DNA of 64,000 nt, from the NCBI RefSeq assembly GCF_021278025.1, contig NZ_JAIBHJ010000008.1, forward strand, positions 62,001 through 126,000, in the 5' to 3' direction. This DNA is from Motilimonas sp. E26. Lineage in GTDB: Bacteria; Pseudomonadota; Gammaproteobacteria; Enterobacterales; CBDFNC01. The notes under the pieces were generated by a model, which saw only the letters and a list, made by a program, of their open reading frames with translations, ran no database searches and was not told the origin of the DNA. Of the stretch, positions 36,851 through 45,971 are shown piece after piece. The number at the start of each line of letters is the position of its first letter. Position 1 is the stretch's first letter. Position numbers and translations under genes: made by a program.

Positions 36851-36979
36851 TGATTTAAGGTCGCAAATTATACAGAGCAACAGGCAGATACACAAGGGAA
36901 ATAAACACCTTGTATAAAAGCTTTTTTTTGCAGATAAAGCCTTCTAAAATAGGTAAAACTTTCGATTTCATGGTAATCA

Positions 36980-37711
36980 ATGCGCGCGCTTTTCGTTTTA
37001 TTTTTTTGCAGTTTCTCTTCGCTTGCGATTGTTCCTCCCGAATATGATGATCCCATCGAGCCTTGGCAATCATCTATTGAATTTGGCTGGATGTATGACA
37101 AAGGCAACAAAACCACTCACGCATTAAACAGCGTGCTCATCATAGATTACGATGCCGATAGCGATTTAACCGGACATATTGAATACAACTTTGACTACGC
37201 AAGTGATGACGGCGTGCCTTACACCAAAAGAGGTCGAATACAACTACAAGGTGATTACGCCCTCTCTGATGAAGATTATATATTTTTACGCGTTGATCTT
37301 AAAAAGCATAAATTTGCCAGCTTCGCCAAAGAACAAACTTACTCCAGTGGATACGGTAAAACTTTCCTTGACGAAAATGAGCACAAACTTAGCCTAGAAA
37401 TTGGTCCTGGTTATCGATACTCAGAGCCACAAAAAACACTACAAGACCAAACTAAAAAGAAAGAAGGGATTGTTCGCAGCGTTATAAAGTACCAACGCTC
37501 TTTCACTGAGAGCATCAAGTTTTATCTTGATACATCACTCGAAACCGGCAACAAAAATACCATCTCCAATATTGATGCAAAATTAGAGAATAAAATATTA
37601 AACGACCTATCCTTGGTATTTAGCTTCAGCAATACCTATACCAAAAACGTACCAGTTGGCGCAGTTAACAACGAATTCACCAACAAAATTAATGTTCGTT
37701 ATCTATTTTGA
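36980..37711 (+). CDS. DUF481 outer-membrane protein (YdiY-like)
   Basis: 243 residues with a signal peptide (MRALFVLFFCSFSSLA). The mature protein begins with IEFGWMYDKGNKTTHAL and has about twelve amphipathic strands, ending in NEFTNKINVRYLF with a terminal phenylalanine, as in outer-membrane barrels. DUF481 members are called salt-induced outer-membrane proteins, with no defined function. It diverges from the rpsF operon. Confidence 0.8.
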   Translation: MRALFVLFFCSFSSLAIVPPEYDDPIEPWQSSIEFGWMYDKGNKTTHALNSVLIIDYDADSDLTGHIEYNFDYASDDGVPYTKRGRIQLQGDYALSDEDYIFLRVDLKKHKFASFAKEQTYSSGYGKTFLDENEHKLSLEIGPGYRYSEPQKTLQDQTKKKEGIVRSVIKYQRSFTESIKFYLDTSLETGNKNTISNIDAKLENKILNDLSLVFSFSNTYTKNVPVGAVNNEFTNKINVRYLF

Positions 37712-37980
37712 TGTCAATTCACTGTCTCAACAAATAAAGCCAATCGATCTAGCAAGCATTATACCTATATGAGGAATACCACCTCAAAGCAAAGCTCTCC
37801 CACCACAGTAAAACCATGCTCTTGAGCAGAGCAATACAAAAAGCTAGTGCATTGATGTACACAGGCGGCTAAGGCCAATATAACGTGCAGTGAACCACAA
37901 GCTACCTTGCGCAAAGTAAGGATTAGGCTGGCTAACTTATATTTTGACACTTCTCAACTATCCCCCGCTAAAGAACAAAA
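37712..37980. other. Non-coding stretch between the DUF481 gene and the thioredoxin-like operon
   Basis: No supported gene. A minus-strand 61-codon frame at 37765-37950 lacks a ribosome-binding site and family signal. The promoter and operators of the next operon start at 37989. Confidence 0.4.
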
Positions 37981-37988
37981 AGTTTTTA

Positions 37989-38050
37989 TTCGAAACAATT
38001 TGACAAAAAACTTTAGCCACCTATAGTAATAAATGTTTCGAAACGAAACA
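37989..38050 (+). promoter_or_regulatory. Promoter with GTTTCGAAAC-type operators for the thioredoxin-like/DUF2024 operon
   Basis: TTGACA (38000-38005) and TATAGT (38022-38027) are 16 bases apart. TTCGAAACAAT overlaps the left side of the -35, and the perfect palindrome GTTTCGAAAC (38035-38044), followed by a further GAAAC, lies near the expected transcription start. A TCGAAACAAT copy also precedes the divergently placed marR gene (40030-40039), which suggests that MarR binds all these sites. Confidence 0.65.
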
Positions 38051-38081
38051 AAATTACAAATAACTTAAATGAGGACAGACC

Positions 38082-38303
38082 ATGACCAAACCTATTTTTT
38101 ACCATGCTGGTTGTACGATTTGTGTTGAAGCTGAACAACAAGTAGCCAAAGCATTGAATGCTGAAATTGTTCACTTAGGCGAACAGCCTGAGCGTTTATC
38201 TGATGCGGAAGCAGCAGGTATTAAATCTGTACCAGCAGTGCTGCTTAATGGTGGTGTCTTCCACATTAACTTCGGTGCTTCACTGGCAGATCTCAAAGCT
38301 TAA
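38082..38303 (+). CDS. Small thioredoxin/glutaredoxin-fold protein
   Basis: 73 residues with a CxxC motif near the N-terminus (HAGCTICVEA), a cis-proline region (IKSVPAVLLNGG) and a C-terminal strand-helix. Probably a cytoplasmic disulfide reductase or thiol carrier. It is the first gene after the MarR-type operators, and an intrinsic terminator follows, so downstream genes may be expressed at a lower level. Confidence 0.75.
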   Translation: MTKPIFYHAGCTICVEAEQQVAKALNAEIVHLGEQPERLSDAEAAGIKSVPAVLLNGGVFHINFGASLADLKA

Positions 38304-38312
38304 TGGGCCATT

Positions 38313-38337
38313 GGGCAGCAGTTTGCTGCCCTTTTTT
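38313..38337 (+). terminator. Intrinsic terminator inside the thioredoxin-like/DUF2024 operon
   Basis: GGGCAGCA-GTT-TGCTGCCC followed by six T, ten bases after the first gene's stop. The next gene begins 22 bases later with no new obvious promoter, so it may attenuate expression. Confidence 0.85.
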
Positions 38338-38358
38338 ATTAAAAGAGGGAAAGCGACA

Positions 38359-39099
38359 ATGAAAAAATACCTAGTGACAGCCATGGGATTGGTATTAAGC
38401 GCAGCGGTCTTTGCTGACGGTGATCATCAAGGTCATATTATGAGCAAATCCGATGCTAAAATAGCGAGTGAATTTGACCTGACACACTCAAAAATCATTA
38501 AAAACGCGGCCTCATTAACTTTCCAAGCGGAAGTAACAGATAAACTGGGCCAAACCAAACCGAAAGCAATCGGTAAATTGGGTGGCTCAGAAGTTTACAG
38601 CTATGTATGGCCAACCAATCTGGATTCAGAAGCGGTAGGCTTTGAGAAAGGTCAAGGGATCTTAGCGTTAGCAGTAACCGCGCACCCAGACTTTGATGAT
38701 ACACCAAAGTTTGATGAAAACTTAGATGGCGATAAAGCCAATGATGGCAACGAATGGCATTCACACTGGGTAGTTTTAACCAAAGATGAGTCTTGTGGCG
38801 GCGGCCTGAAAGTGAAAGATATTCCTGAAGGTCAAACACCTGCGTTGCCTGCGACTTGGCCAGGTTTGCCGATTTACATTGATAGCCCTGGTTACACACC
38901 TGAGTTTGTCAAAAATGAAGTATCGGTAGAAGTACCAACGAAAGATCTTTCTTTCCAAGAAGACTTCCAGTTTGATGCGGTAACAGCGGTATTGCAAGTG
39001 AACGATAGTGTACATAACCCGCTATTGTGTGTCACAGCGGTGAACGACGTAGCCTCGGGTGATTTATCATTACCGGGCAAAGTGGTTACTAAAAAGTAA
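38359..39099 (+). CDS. Secreted protein of unknown function
   Basis: 246 residues with a signal peptide (MKKYLVTAMGLVLSAAVFA). The mature part starts with a histidine-rich DGDHQGHIMSKSD and has DGDKANDGNEWHSHWVVL, with a DEN/DGD acidic run that could bind calcium. No family is recognised with certainty. AGAGGGAAAGCGACA precedes the ATG at 38359; the longer frame from 38203 overlaps the thioredoxin-like gene and is rejected. It lies in the operon with DUF2024. Confidence 0.7.
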   Translation: MKKYLVTAMGLVLSAAVFADGDHQGHIMSKSDAKIASEFDLTHSKIIKNAASLTFQAEVTDKLGQTKPKAIGKLGGSEVYSYVWPTNLDSEAVGFEKGQGILALAVTAHPDFDDTPKFDENLDGDKANDGNEWHSHWVVLTKDESCGGGLKVKDIPEGQTPALPATWPGLPIYIDSPGYTPEFVKNEVSVEVPTKDLSFQEDFQFDAVTAVLQVNDSVHNPLLCVTAVNDVASGDLSLPGKVVTKK

Positions 39100-39109
39100 G
39101 GAATAACTA

Positions 39110-39370
39110 ATGTCCGTTCACGTATTTGATACTTATGCTTATACCGCCGCAGGCAAGCGTTTGCATTTTGATGTGCTGCTGCCTACACGAGATGCGGAAT
39201 TAGCATTAACTATCGCACAAAAATGGTTGTCTGAAATAGGTGAAGAAGGCGCTGAAATTCGCAGTGGTGGTTGCTCGTTTTGCCATAGCGCTGCTTCACT
39301 ACCTGAATACGATGACACCATTAAAAAACAAGGTTACGCCATCTATAAACTAGAAGGTTGTCCAGCTTAA
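39110..39370 (+). CDS. DUF2024 family protein
   Basis: 86 residues. The family pattern is clear: MSVHVFDTYAYTAAGKRLHFDVLLP, then EIRSGGCSFCHSAASLPEYD and KQGYAIYKLEGCP. The CxxCH motif (CSFCH) is part of the DUF2024 core and not a secreted haem site, as there is no signal peptide. Function unknown. It starts ten bases after the secreted protein gene. Confidence 0.85.
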   Translation: MSVHVFDTYAYTAAGKRLHFDVLLPTRDAELALTIAQKWLSEIGEEGAEIRSGGCSFCHSAASLPEYDDTIKKQGYAIYKLEGCPA

Positions 39371-39418
39371 CAGGTGTGACGCTTTATAATAATAAAGCGA
39401 GTAAAGTGACAATGGGGG

Positions 39419-40006
39419 TTAAGCCCCATTGTCACTAACAACTTTTAACTGGTGCTCGCGACAAATTAATTCACCAAATTTACGCGGTAATTCTTTTTGG
39501 GTCAGCTGACACAGAAAAAGGGTTTGGTTTTTAGGGGCATGGTGAATACACGTTTTACACAGCCCAAAGCTAACATTTCTTGTTTCGTTTTGAATATCTA
39601 TCAACAAGGCTTCTAATTGTTGCTCTAACGTACTACTTTGATCATTTGAGCAACGTTCAAGAGCGTGTCGTAAACTCGGAGGAGGCATAGTTTGGTCAGC
39701 AATGTCCTTACCGGCATCGGTCAAGCTTAAGTGATAAACCCGTTTATCTTGTGCGTCTTTCGTCTTAGTTAAATAACCTTTATTTTCGAGTAATGTAATC
39801 GATTGTGATGTGGTTCCTTTGGTGGTACCCAAGAAATCTTTGACCGCAGCTGGTGTATCACTAAATAAGTTACAACGACTCAAGTAGTAAAGCACTTCCA
39901 AGTGCACAGGATGTAAGCCATGACTTAATCCAGCCTGCCTAACTTCATTGCGAAATAAAGTACTTAACCGCTCTAATAAATCACAAGTTTTAATCGTATT
40001 TGCCAT
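39419..40006 (-). CDS. MarR-family regulator with a cysteine-rich C-terminal extension
   Basis: 195 residues. The winged helix shows PVHLEVLYYLSRCNLF, then DFLGTTKGTTSQSITLLENKGYL and DKRVYHLSLTDAG. Past residue ~145 it carries FGLCKTCIHHA, then LFLCQLTQKELP and ELICREH, four cysteines and several histidines spaced for a metal or Fe-S site. This suggests a redox or metal sensor. It probably regulates itself and the divergent thioredoxin-like/DUF2024 operon through TCGAAAC sites. Confidence 0.82.
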   Translation of the reverse strand: MANTIKTCDLLERLSTLFRNEVRQAGLSHGLHPVHLEVLYYLSRCNLFSDTPAAVKDFLGTTKGTTSQSITLLENKGYLTKTKDAQDKRVYHLSLTDAGKDIADQTMPPPSLRHALERCSNDQSSTLEQQLEALLIDIQNETRNVSFGLCKTCIHHAPKNQTLFLCQLTQKELPRKFGELICREHQLKVVSDNGA

Positions 40007-40027
40007 GGATACCTGTTTTAAGTTTTT

Positions 40028-40053
40028 AATCGAAACAATACTCCGTTAGTATA
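40028..40053 (-). promoter_or_regulatory. marR promoter region with TCGAAACAAT operator
   Basis: TCGAAACAAT (40030-40039) lies just downstream of a minus-strand -10-like TATACT (40048-40053). The same element overlaps the promoter of the thioredoxin-like/DUF2024 operon. Confidence 0.5.
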
Positions 40054-40183
40054 GCACCATGATGGTTATTGACACCAATTTGCATCTGAACTAAGCCCGT
40101 CAATGAGAGGAATGTCGTCATGTTATTGATTCTTTTCCTTGTAACTATTCAGGTAAAGGTCTGATTTTTGGAACCCCACATAA

Positions 40184-40870
40184 ATGCTAACAACTAACGT
40201 AACTGTGCTGTCTGGCACTATCCAGCCATTAACAACAAGCTTAACCAGTGCGATCAAGAAAGCACCAATTATAGAGCCAACTTGGTTGTCTGAATTGGGA
40301 CTCGCCAACGATCAGCAAGCAGACACTAAGCATCACGGCGGTGTTGATAGAGCGTTACACCTCTACCCTGTAGAGCATTACTTGTCATGGCAGCGCAGCT
40401 ATCCAGAACGAAATTGCTTTAAAGCTGGAGCGTTCGGTGAAAATTTATCGGCGCAAGGGCTGACTGAAACAGAGGTCTGCATCGGCGACGTGTTTCAATT
40501 AGGCGACGCAGTGATAGAGGTCAGCCAACCGCGCTCGCCTTGTTTTAAGTTGAATCACCGCTTTGCCATTCCTAATATGGCTTTATTACTTCAAGTAAAT
40601 GGCTTAGCGGGTTATTTACTGCGCGTTTTACAGCCTGGGAATATTACGCCAAATACACAACTGAGCTTAATTTCGAGAGCCTTTCCCAAGTTGACCGTGA
40701 AAGAAGTCGCGTGGCGGTTCTTTAATGACCCATTGAATGAGGCTTTTCTACAGCAACTAGTAGCGTGCAGTGCGCTTTCAGAAAGCTGGAAGGTTAAAGC
40801 ACAGCAGCGCTTAGAAACAAGTAAAGTGGAAGACTGGAACAGCCGCTTGTTCGGCTTCAACTTAGGTTAA
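40184..40870 (+). CDS. yiiM: MOSC-domain protein YiiM
   Basis: 228 residues. A MOSC domain (KHHGGVDRALHLYPVEHYLSW, GAFGENL, then the conserved cysteine in SQPRSPCFKLNHRF) is followed by a C-terminal three-helix domain. This matches YiiM, a molybdenum-cofactor protein that reduces N-hydroxylated compounds such as 6-hydroxylaminopurine. It diverges from the MarR gene. Confidence 0.88.
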   Translation: MLTTNVTVLSGTIQPLTTSLTSAIKKAPIIEPTWLSELGLANDQQADTKHHGGVDRALHLYPVEHYLSWQRSYPERNCFKAGAFGENLSAQGLTETEVCIGDVFQLGDAVIEVSQPRSPCFKLNHRFAIPNMALLLQVNGLAGYLLRVLQPGNITPNTQLSLISRAFPKLTVKEVAWRFFNDPLNEAFLQQLVACSALSESWKVKAQQRLETSKVEDWNSRLFGFNLG

Positions 40871-40912
40871 CCAGCAGGCTTCATTAAGCTATGTTGCCGA
40901 TGCGTTTTTTGG

Positions 40913-41380
40913 CTAATCAAGCATCATACCGATGTGAGGGATGCCGTCTTCTAGATAAGGCTCACCGACTATCTGAAAACCGTGCTGCAGGTAAAAACCT
41001 TGTAAGTGGGTCTGTGCGCTAAGATAAAAAGGCAGATTAAAGTGAGCCTTTGCAGCCGTCACGCCTCGCGCCATCAATTGATGACCTAAGCCGATACTTC
41101 TCGCAGGCATCGCCACAATCACTCTACCAATAGAGGCTTGCAGATAGGCAGTATGGGGCGGCAAAATACGTAAATACCCGACCACCTCATCACCTTGCCA
41201 CGCGGATAAATGCAACGTATCTGGATGACAATCTAGCCCATCTAAGTCTTGATAAGGGCAATCTTGCTCAACCACGAATATCGCCATCCGCAGTGCTGCA
41301 ACTTGATACCACTGGGAGGCAGTAAATTGTGAAAAGTGGCTAAGCTGCCACTTTATTTGGTGTGATAAGCCCTTATTCAT
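40913..41380 (-). CDS. elaA: ElaA-like GNAT acetyltransferase
   Basis: 155 residues. The N-terminal region (ALRMAIFVVEQDCPYQDLDGLD) matches ElaA, followed by the acetyl-CoA loop ARSIGLGHQLM and a C-terminal YLEDGIPHIGM. Substrate unknown. It starts 9 bases after rlmB on the same strand, so it is probably the last gene of rnr-rlmB-elaA. Confidence 0.88.
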   Translation of the reverse strand: MNKGLSHQIKWQLSHFSQFTASQWYQVAALRMAIFVVEQDCPYQDLDGLDCHPDTLHLSAWQGDEVVGYLRILPPHTAYLQASIGRVIVAMPARSIGLGHQLMARGVTAAKAHFNLPFYLSAQTHLQGFYLQHGFQIVGEPYLEDGIPHIGMMLD

Positions 41381-41389
41381 AAGACCGGT

Positions 41390-42145
41390 TTACTTAGCTT
41401 GATAACCCGCGCGCTGGCGCACCACTTCAAACAAACAAATACCGGTCGCCACCGACACGTTTAAGCTTGATACCGAGCCCGCCATTGGCAAGCTAATTAG
41501 CTCATCACAATGTTCACGTGTTAGTCGGCGTAAACCCGCACCTTCGGCGCCCATTACTAGGCCAACAGGGCCAGTAAGTTTGGTTTCGTATAAAGTTTGT
41601 GTTGCTTCACCCGCCGCGCCATATAACCATACACCGGCTTCTTTTAACTCACGCAACGTTCGCGCGAGATTGGTAACCTGAATAAGTGGAATACTTTCCG
41701 CTGCACCACATGCTACTTTGCGCACCGTGGGTGTTAAGCTTGCTGATTTATCCTTTGGTACGACGACGGCATGCACGCCCGCAGCATCCGCACTACGCAA
41801 ACAAGCGCCTAGATTATGAGGGTCGGTAACCCCATCTAAAATCAATAAAAAGGCAGAGCCATCGTTAGCTTTCAGGATGTCATCTAAATCACCTTCGTTG
41901 AGCACCGGCGCTGCTTTCACGCGTGCAATAATGCCCTGATGCTGACCACCATCGGTTTTATCATCCAATGCTTTACGCTGCATGAATTGCACCGACACAC
42001 CCAAGCGTTGTAAACCTTGAATAATCGGTAACATACGTTCGTCTTGGCGGCCTTTTAGAGCGTACACTTCAATGATACGCTCAGGGTTATTTTCTAGTGT
42101 CGCCTCTACGGCATGAATACCGTAGATTAATTCAGATTTGCTCAT
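41390..42145 (-). CDS. rlmB: 23S rRNA (guanosine-2'-O)-methyltransferase RlmB
   Basis: A 251-residue SPOUT methyltransferase that modifies G2251 of 23S rRNA. The N-terminal substrate-binding domain ([26 protein letters not shown]) precedes the knotted domain with [47 protein letters not shown] and [19 protein letters not shown]. It overlaps rnr by four bases, the normal pairing. Confidence 0.95.
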   Translation of the reverse strand: MSKSELIYGIHAVEATLENNPERIIEVYALKGRQDERMLPIIQGLQRLGVSVQFMQRKALDDKTDGGQHQGIIARVKAAPVLNEGDLDDILKANDGSAFLLILDGVTDPHNLGACLRSADAAGVHAVVVPKDKSASLTPTVRKVACGAAESIPLIQVTNLARTLRELKEAGVWLYGAAGEATQTLYETKLTGPVGLVMGAEGAGLRRLTREHCDELISLPMAGSVSSLNVSVATGICLFEVVRQRAGYQAK

Positions 42146-44640
42146 TTCGTTTTCTTCGCTTTATTTTTGTTTTTAGCCACACGCTTAGACTTTTTAACTG
42201 TCTTTTTCTTTTTCGGCTTACCGGATGCTAGCTCAATGCTATGACCCTTGCCTTTACCTTTGCGCCTGATAGGTTTATCGGTTGTCTTTTCAGTCGTAGC
42301 TTGCTCGCTGGCAGGCCTATCTTGCCCTGCACTGTTTTGCTGTCTATCGCCCCCGCGCTTACTGCCGCCACGAGGTTTTCTACCGCTCGGCTTGGCTGTA
42401 TTGTCGTCGCCTTTAGTGGCATTGGGTTTACGGCCAGAGCGACGACGTCCGCCTTCTTCACCTGCTAATTCAAAATCAATTTTCTTATCGTCTAAATTGA
42501 CTGACAGCACCTTAACCGACAAGGTATCACCGATACGGAACACGCGACCGGTGCGCTCACCCTGCATCACTTGTCGACCGGCATCATACTGATAATAATC
42601 TCCCGGTAAAGAAGTAACGTGAACAAGGCCGTCGATGTGCAAGTCATTTAAACGAACAAAGAAGCCAAAGTTAGTCACCGCCGCGATGGTGCCTTGCATT
42701 TCATCGCCAACGTGATCTTGCATGTACTCACATTTCAAGAAGTCCGCTACATCGCGGGTAGCATCGTCAGCACGGCGCTCGGTCATTGAACATTGCTCAC
42801 CCAAGATTGGCATATCTTCTTCAAGGTAATGGTAACCGCCAGTATCGGTCCAACGATGGCCAGGGTTTTTCACCTCTTTCGCCAATTGGAACTTAATGGC
42901 GCGATGTAAGATCAAGTCAGGGTAGCGACGAATAGGCGAGGTAAAGTGCGCGTATTCTTTAAGTGCCAAGCCAAAGTGGCCGACGTTTTCATCTTGATAC
43001 ACGGCTTGCTTCATTGAGCGTAGCAGCATGGTTTGGATCAGCTCAGCATCAGGGCGCTCTTTTATTTTATCTGCCAAATCAGCATAGTCGCGCGGCTGCG
43101 GCTCTAGGCCACCACGTAGCTCTAAACCTAACTCACTTAAAAAGCTTCTAAAGCCGGTCAGCTTTTCTTCACCCGGCGTTTCATGTACCCGAAATAACGC
43201 GTGAGCTTCCATTTTTTCAATGTAACGCGCCGCCGATACGTTGGCTTGGATCATACATTCTTCGATGATCTTATGGGCATCATTGCGGTGCAAAGGCACT
43301 ATCTGTTCAATTTTGCGTTGCGAGTTAAAAATGAAACGGGTTTCTTGGGTTTCAAACTCCATGCCACCACGAATATGACGCGCACTTTTCAGTGCTTGAT
43401 ACATCGCGTGTAGCTCGTGCAAGTGTTTTACATGGCTTGAATACTGCTCACGTAAGGCTTCATCGCCGTCTAAAATATTTGCCACTTTGGTGTAAGTAAA
43501 ACGCGCATGGGAGTTCATCACCGCTTCGTAAAACTTGTAACCCGACAAACGACCTGCCGCAGAAATGGTCATTTCACATACCATACACAAACGATCAACT
43601 TGAGGGTTAAGTGAACATAAACCGTTGGAGAGCTTTTCCGGCAACATAGGAATAACCTGGTCAGGGAAATAAACCGAGTTACCGCGATTTAACGCTTCTT
43701 TATCTAAAATACTGCCATGGCGCACATAATAGCTAACATCAGCAATGGCGACCCATAAACGCCAACCGCCCGATGGTTTTTTCTCACAATAAACCGCATC
43801 GTCAAAGTCACGGGCATCTTCACCGTCTATGGTGACTAGCGGTAAATCACGCAGATCGACGCGACCAACTTTGGCATGCTCAGGCACAGCATCACCAAAT
43901 ACGTTTAGCTCTTTATCAATACCATCTGGCCAGCTGTGCGGAATATCATGAGTGCGCAAAGCAATTTCTACTTCCATCCCTGGCGCCATATTTTGGCCAA
44001 GAATTTCAATTACCTTACCAATAGCATTAACACGAGGACGTGGGCGAGTGGTGATTTCAGTCACTACCACTTGGCCGTGACGAGCGCCATTTCGCACCTC
44101 GGTAGGGACAATAATATCTTGCGCAATACGGCTGTCGTCAGGTACCACAAAGCCGACACCATCTTCCAAGAAGAAGCGCCCTACTACTTGTATCGGAGTG
44201 TCATCCAACACACGAATTAAACGCGCTTCGGTGCGACCGCGAGCGTCGACTTTTACTGGTTGAACCAGCACGTAATCGCCATGAAATAGCGACATCATTT
44301 GTTTTGGCGGTAAGAATAAATCAACCCCGCCTTCTTCTGGTTTAACAAAACCAAAGCCATCTTTGTGGCCAATTACTTTACCCTTTACCAGTTCTAATTT
44401 GTCCGGTAAGGCATAACTCGCATTGCGACAATAGACCAATTGACCATCGCGCTCCATCGCCTTTAAACGGCGGCGCAATGCAATGTAATCATCATCGGTG
44501 CTTAATTCTAATGTTTTAAATAACTCATCTCGAGTGGCCGGTTTGCCAAGCTTTTCAAGCAGGTTCAAAATAAATTCACGGCTAGGAATGGGTTTATCGT
44601 ATTTCTGCGCTTCGCGCGCTTCAAATGGGTCTTGTGACAT
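42142..44640 (-). CDS. rnr: Ribonuclease R
   Basis: An 832-residue 3'-5' exoribonuclease of the RNB family that degrades structured RNA. Order: N-terminal winged helix, two cold-shock domains ([20 protein letters not shown]), the RNB catalytic core ([17 protein letters not shown], with the aspartate cluster), an S1 domain ([25 protein letters not shown]), and a long lysine/arginine-rich tail. Length and order are typical. rlmB follows, overlapping by four bases. Confidence 0.96.
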   Translation of the reverse strand: MSQDPFEAREAQKYDKPIPSREFILNLLEKLGKPATRDELFKTLELSTDDDYIALRRRLKAMERDGQLVYCRNASYALPDKLELVKGKVIGHKDGFGFVKPEEGGVDLFLPPKQMMSLFHGDYVLVQPVKVDARGRTEARLIRVLDDTPIQVVGRFFLEDGVGFVVPDDSRIAQDIIVPTEVRNGARHGQVVVTEITTRPRPRVNAIGKVIEILGQNMAPGMEVEIALRTHDIPHSWPDGIDKELNVFGDAVPEHAKVGRVDLRDLPLVTIDGEDARDFDDAVYCEKKPSGGWRLWVAIADVSYYVRHGSILDKEALNRGNSVYFPDQVIPMLPEKLSNGLCSLNPQVDRLCMVCEMTISAAGRLSGYKFYEAVMNSHARFTYTKVANILDGDEALREQYSSHVKHLHELHAMYQALKSARHIRGGMEFETQETRFIFNSQRKIEQIVPLHRNDAHKIIEECMIQANVSAARYIEKMEAHALFRVHETPGEEKLTGFRSFLSELGLELRGGLEPQPRDYADLADKIKERPDAELIQTMLLRSMKQAVYQDENVGHFGLALKEYAHFTSPIRRYPDLILHRAIKFQLAKEVKNPGHRWTDTGGYHYLEEDMPILGEQCSMTERRADDATRDVADFLKCEYMQDHVGDEMQGTIAAVTNFGFFVRLNDLHIDGLVHVTSLPGDYYQYDAGRQVMQGERTGRVFRIGDTLSVKVLSVNLDDKKIDFELAGEEGGRRRSGRKPNATKGDDNTAKPSGRKPRGGSKRGGDRQQNSAGQDRPASEQATTEKTTDKPIRRKGKGKGHSIELASGKPKKKKTVKKSKRVAKNKNKAKKTK

Positions 44641-44815
44641 GTGCTCTTCTCCTCGAAGGAATACCTGCCAGTATATCCGAATCCCTTGTTTTTTGAATGA
44701 AAAATACGCGAAAACAGAAATGAATAAAAGGCAAGAAAATATAGTAAGTTTATTTCAGGATAAAACCTTTACCAACAGCTAATCTTAATAGGGTAAAGCA
44801 TTATATTCCTTATTG

Positions 44816-44842
44816 AGGGAGCAGGACGCTCCCTATTTTTTT
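44816..44842 (+). terminator. Plus-strand terminator with no plus-strand gene
   Basis: AGGGAGC-AGGAC-GCTCCCT followed by ATTTTTTT on the plus strand. Both neighbours, rnr and motX, are on the minus strand, and there is no T tract on that strand. It may end a small RNA or antisense transcript starting after about 44750. Confidence 0.75.
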
Positions 44843-44870
44843 GTTCTTTATTTAAGTAACCTGAAGCAAA

Positions 44871-45485
44871 TTACGGTGCTATTCGTTTCGCTCTTGCTAC
44901 TATGTTAGCGGGCATTTTCTGACTCAACTGCTTGAGAATTTTAGCTGCCTGCTGGTAGGTTTTCTTATCACCAATAATTGCATGATGTAGTAAACGATAA
45001 GCCTCTTCATAATCTTTCGGGCTACCATTACCTTTTACTAATAAATCAGCCCATTGCAGCTGCGCCGGCAAAAAACCTAAACCAGCAGACTCTCGTAACA
45101 ATGGCATCGCCTTAGCAATATCGCGCTGCACTAATGTGCCTTTGACATAATATCGACCAAGCTGCTCTAGTGCCGCAGGTAAACCTTGATTGGCCGCTTG
45201 CCACATAAAATAAACGCCAAGCTCTGGATCTTTGTCGACACACACGCCCCACGCCAGCATATCGCCCCAAAGAAATTGATAACTAGGCTCTTGCACCTTA
45301 GTCGCATGAGCTTCAATATCTTGCACCAATTGGCACTCATCTTTCTTTACCCGAGCTAAATGCTGATTTTTATTAATCAACACTACCAACTCATCTTGGG
45401 TGTACAATTGCACTACTTCATAATCTTGCGCGGCTTGCAGGGTAAAAATACTACAGCAAAACAACCCTAATAAATACTTATACAT
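44871..45485 (-). CDS. motX: Sodium-type flagellar motor protein MotX
   Basis: 204 residues with a signal peptide (MYKYLLGLFCCSIFTLQA). It follows Vibrio MotX throughout: ECQLVQDIEAHA, YQFLWGDMLAWGVCVD, LPAALEQLGRYYVKGTLVQRD, and a terminal ANIVARAKR, with Sel1-type repeats in the middle. MotX sits in the T ring and holds PomAB stators of sodium-driven polar flagella. Cysteines in ECQ and GVCV are conserved. The other motor genes are not in this window. Confidence 0.88.
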   Translation of the reverse strand: MYKYLLGLFCCSIFTLQAAQDYEVVQLYTQDELVVLINKNQHLARVKKDECQLVQDIEAHATKVQEPSYQFLWGDMLAWGVCVDKDPELGVYFMWQAANQGLPAALEQLGRYYVKGTLVQRDIAKAMPLLRESAGLGFLPAQLQWADLLVKGNGSPKDYEEAYRLLHHAIIGDKKTYQQAAKILKQLSQKMPANIVARAKRIAP

Positions 45486-45591
45486 AAATTAATCCTTACG
45501 TCCTCAGTCAAGTATATCGGCACCGCCTTGGTAATCTTAACCTTAAAACGGCAATAGCATGCGTTCAGTAGAGCTGACTGCAAACACATCA

Positions 45592-45625
45592 CAAGTAACT
45601 AATGCAAGTAACTAATGCAAGTAAT
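45592..45625. repeat. Short tandem repeat upstream of rpmE2
   Basis: CAAGTAACTAATG is present twice head to tail, followed by a third partial copy (CAAGTAATA). It lies in the motX-rpmE2 gap. Confidence 0.75.
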
Positions 45626-45664
45626 AAGCCAACAAAAACTTATTGATAATAGATATCATTTGCA

Positions 45665-45687
45665 TTATTGTTACAATATAACATCAC
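45665..45687 (+). promoter_or_regulatory. Zur box upstream of rpmE2-rpmJ2
   Basis: The core GTTACAATATAAC (45670-45682) differs at one position from the gammaproteobacterial Zur core GTTATANTATAAC. It sits 23 bases before rpmE2, where repressor would block transcription. zur is present at 1813. Confidence 0.75.
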
Positions 45688-45704
45688 AACACAAGTAAGA
45701 GACG

Positions 45705-45971
45705 ATGCAAGCAAATATCCACCCCGACTACGACTATGTTATCTTTCACGATACTTCCGCAAATCACTCATTTTTGATCCGCTCAACTTACAAAAGCGAT
45801 CAAACCATGCAGTGGCACGATGGCAAGCACTATCCAGTTTGTTACCTAGATACTTCCAGTGAATCTCATCCTTTCTACACAGGCAAGCAAAGCTTAGTTA
45901 AGTCTGAAGGGCGTATTGCCAAATTCAACCATCGTTTTGGTTTTACAAAATCAACAGGTAAGGAAAAATAA
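45705..45971 (+). CDS. rpmE2: Type B ribosomal protein L31 (zinc-independent)
   Basis: An 88-residue L31 paralogue starting [23 protein letters not shown], with [22 protein letters not shown] and [10 protein letters not shown]. It lacks the CxxC zinc ribbon of normal L31. Such paralogues replace the zinc form during zinc starvation and free its zinc. A Zur box lies upstream. rpmJ2 overlaps its stop by one base (TAATG). Confidence 0.94.
   Translation: MQANIHPDYDYVIFHDTSANHSFLIRSTYKSDQTMQWHDGKHYPVCYLDTSSESHPFYTGKQSLVKSEGRIAKFNHRFGFTKSTGKEK

Noticed and set aside
39110-39370. c-type cytochrome because of CSFCH in DUF2024
   Set aside because: The protein has no signal peptide, and the motif is part of the DUF2024 family core.
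44641-44870. tRNA gene upstream of rnr
   Set aside because: A tRNA is found there in some relatives, but I could not fold any cloverleaf with a TTCGA arm in this gap.
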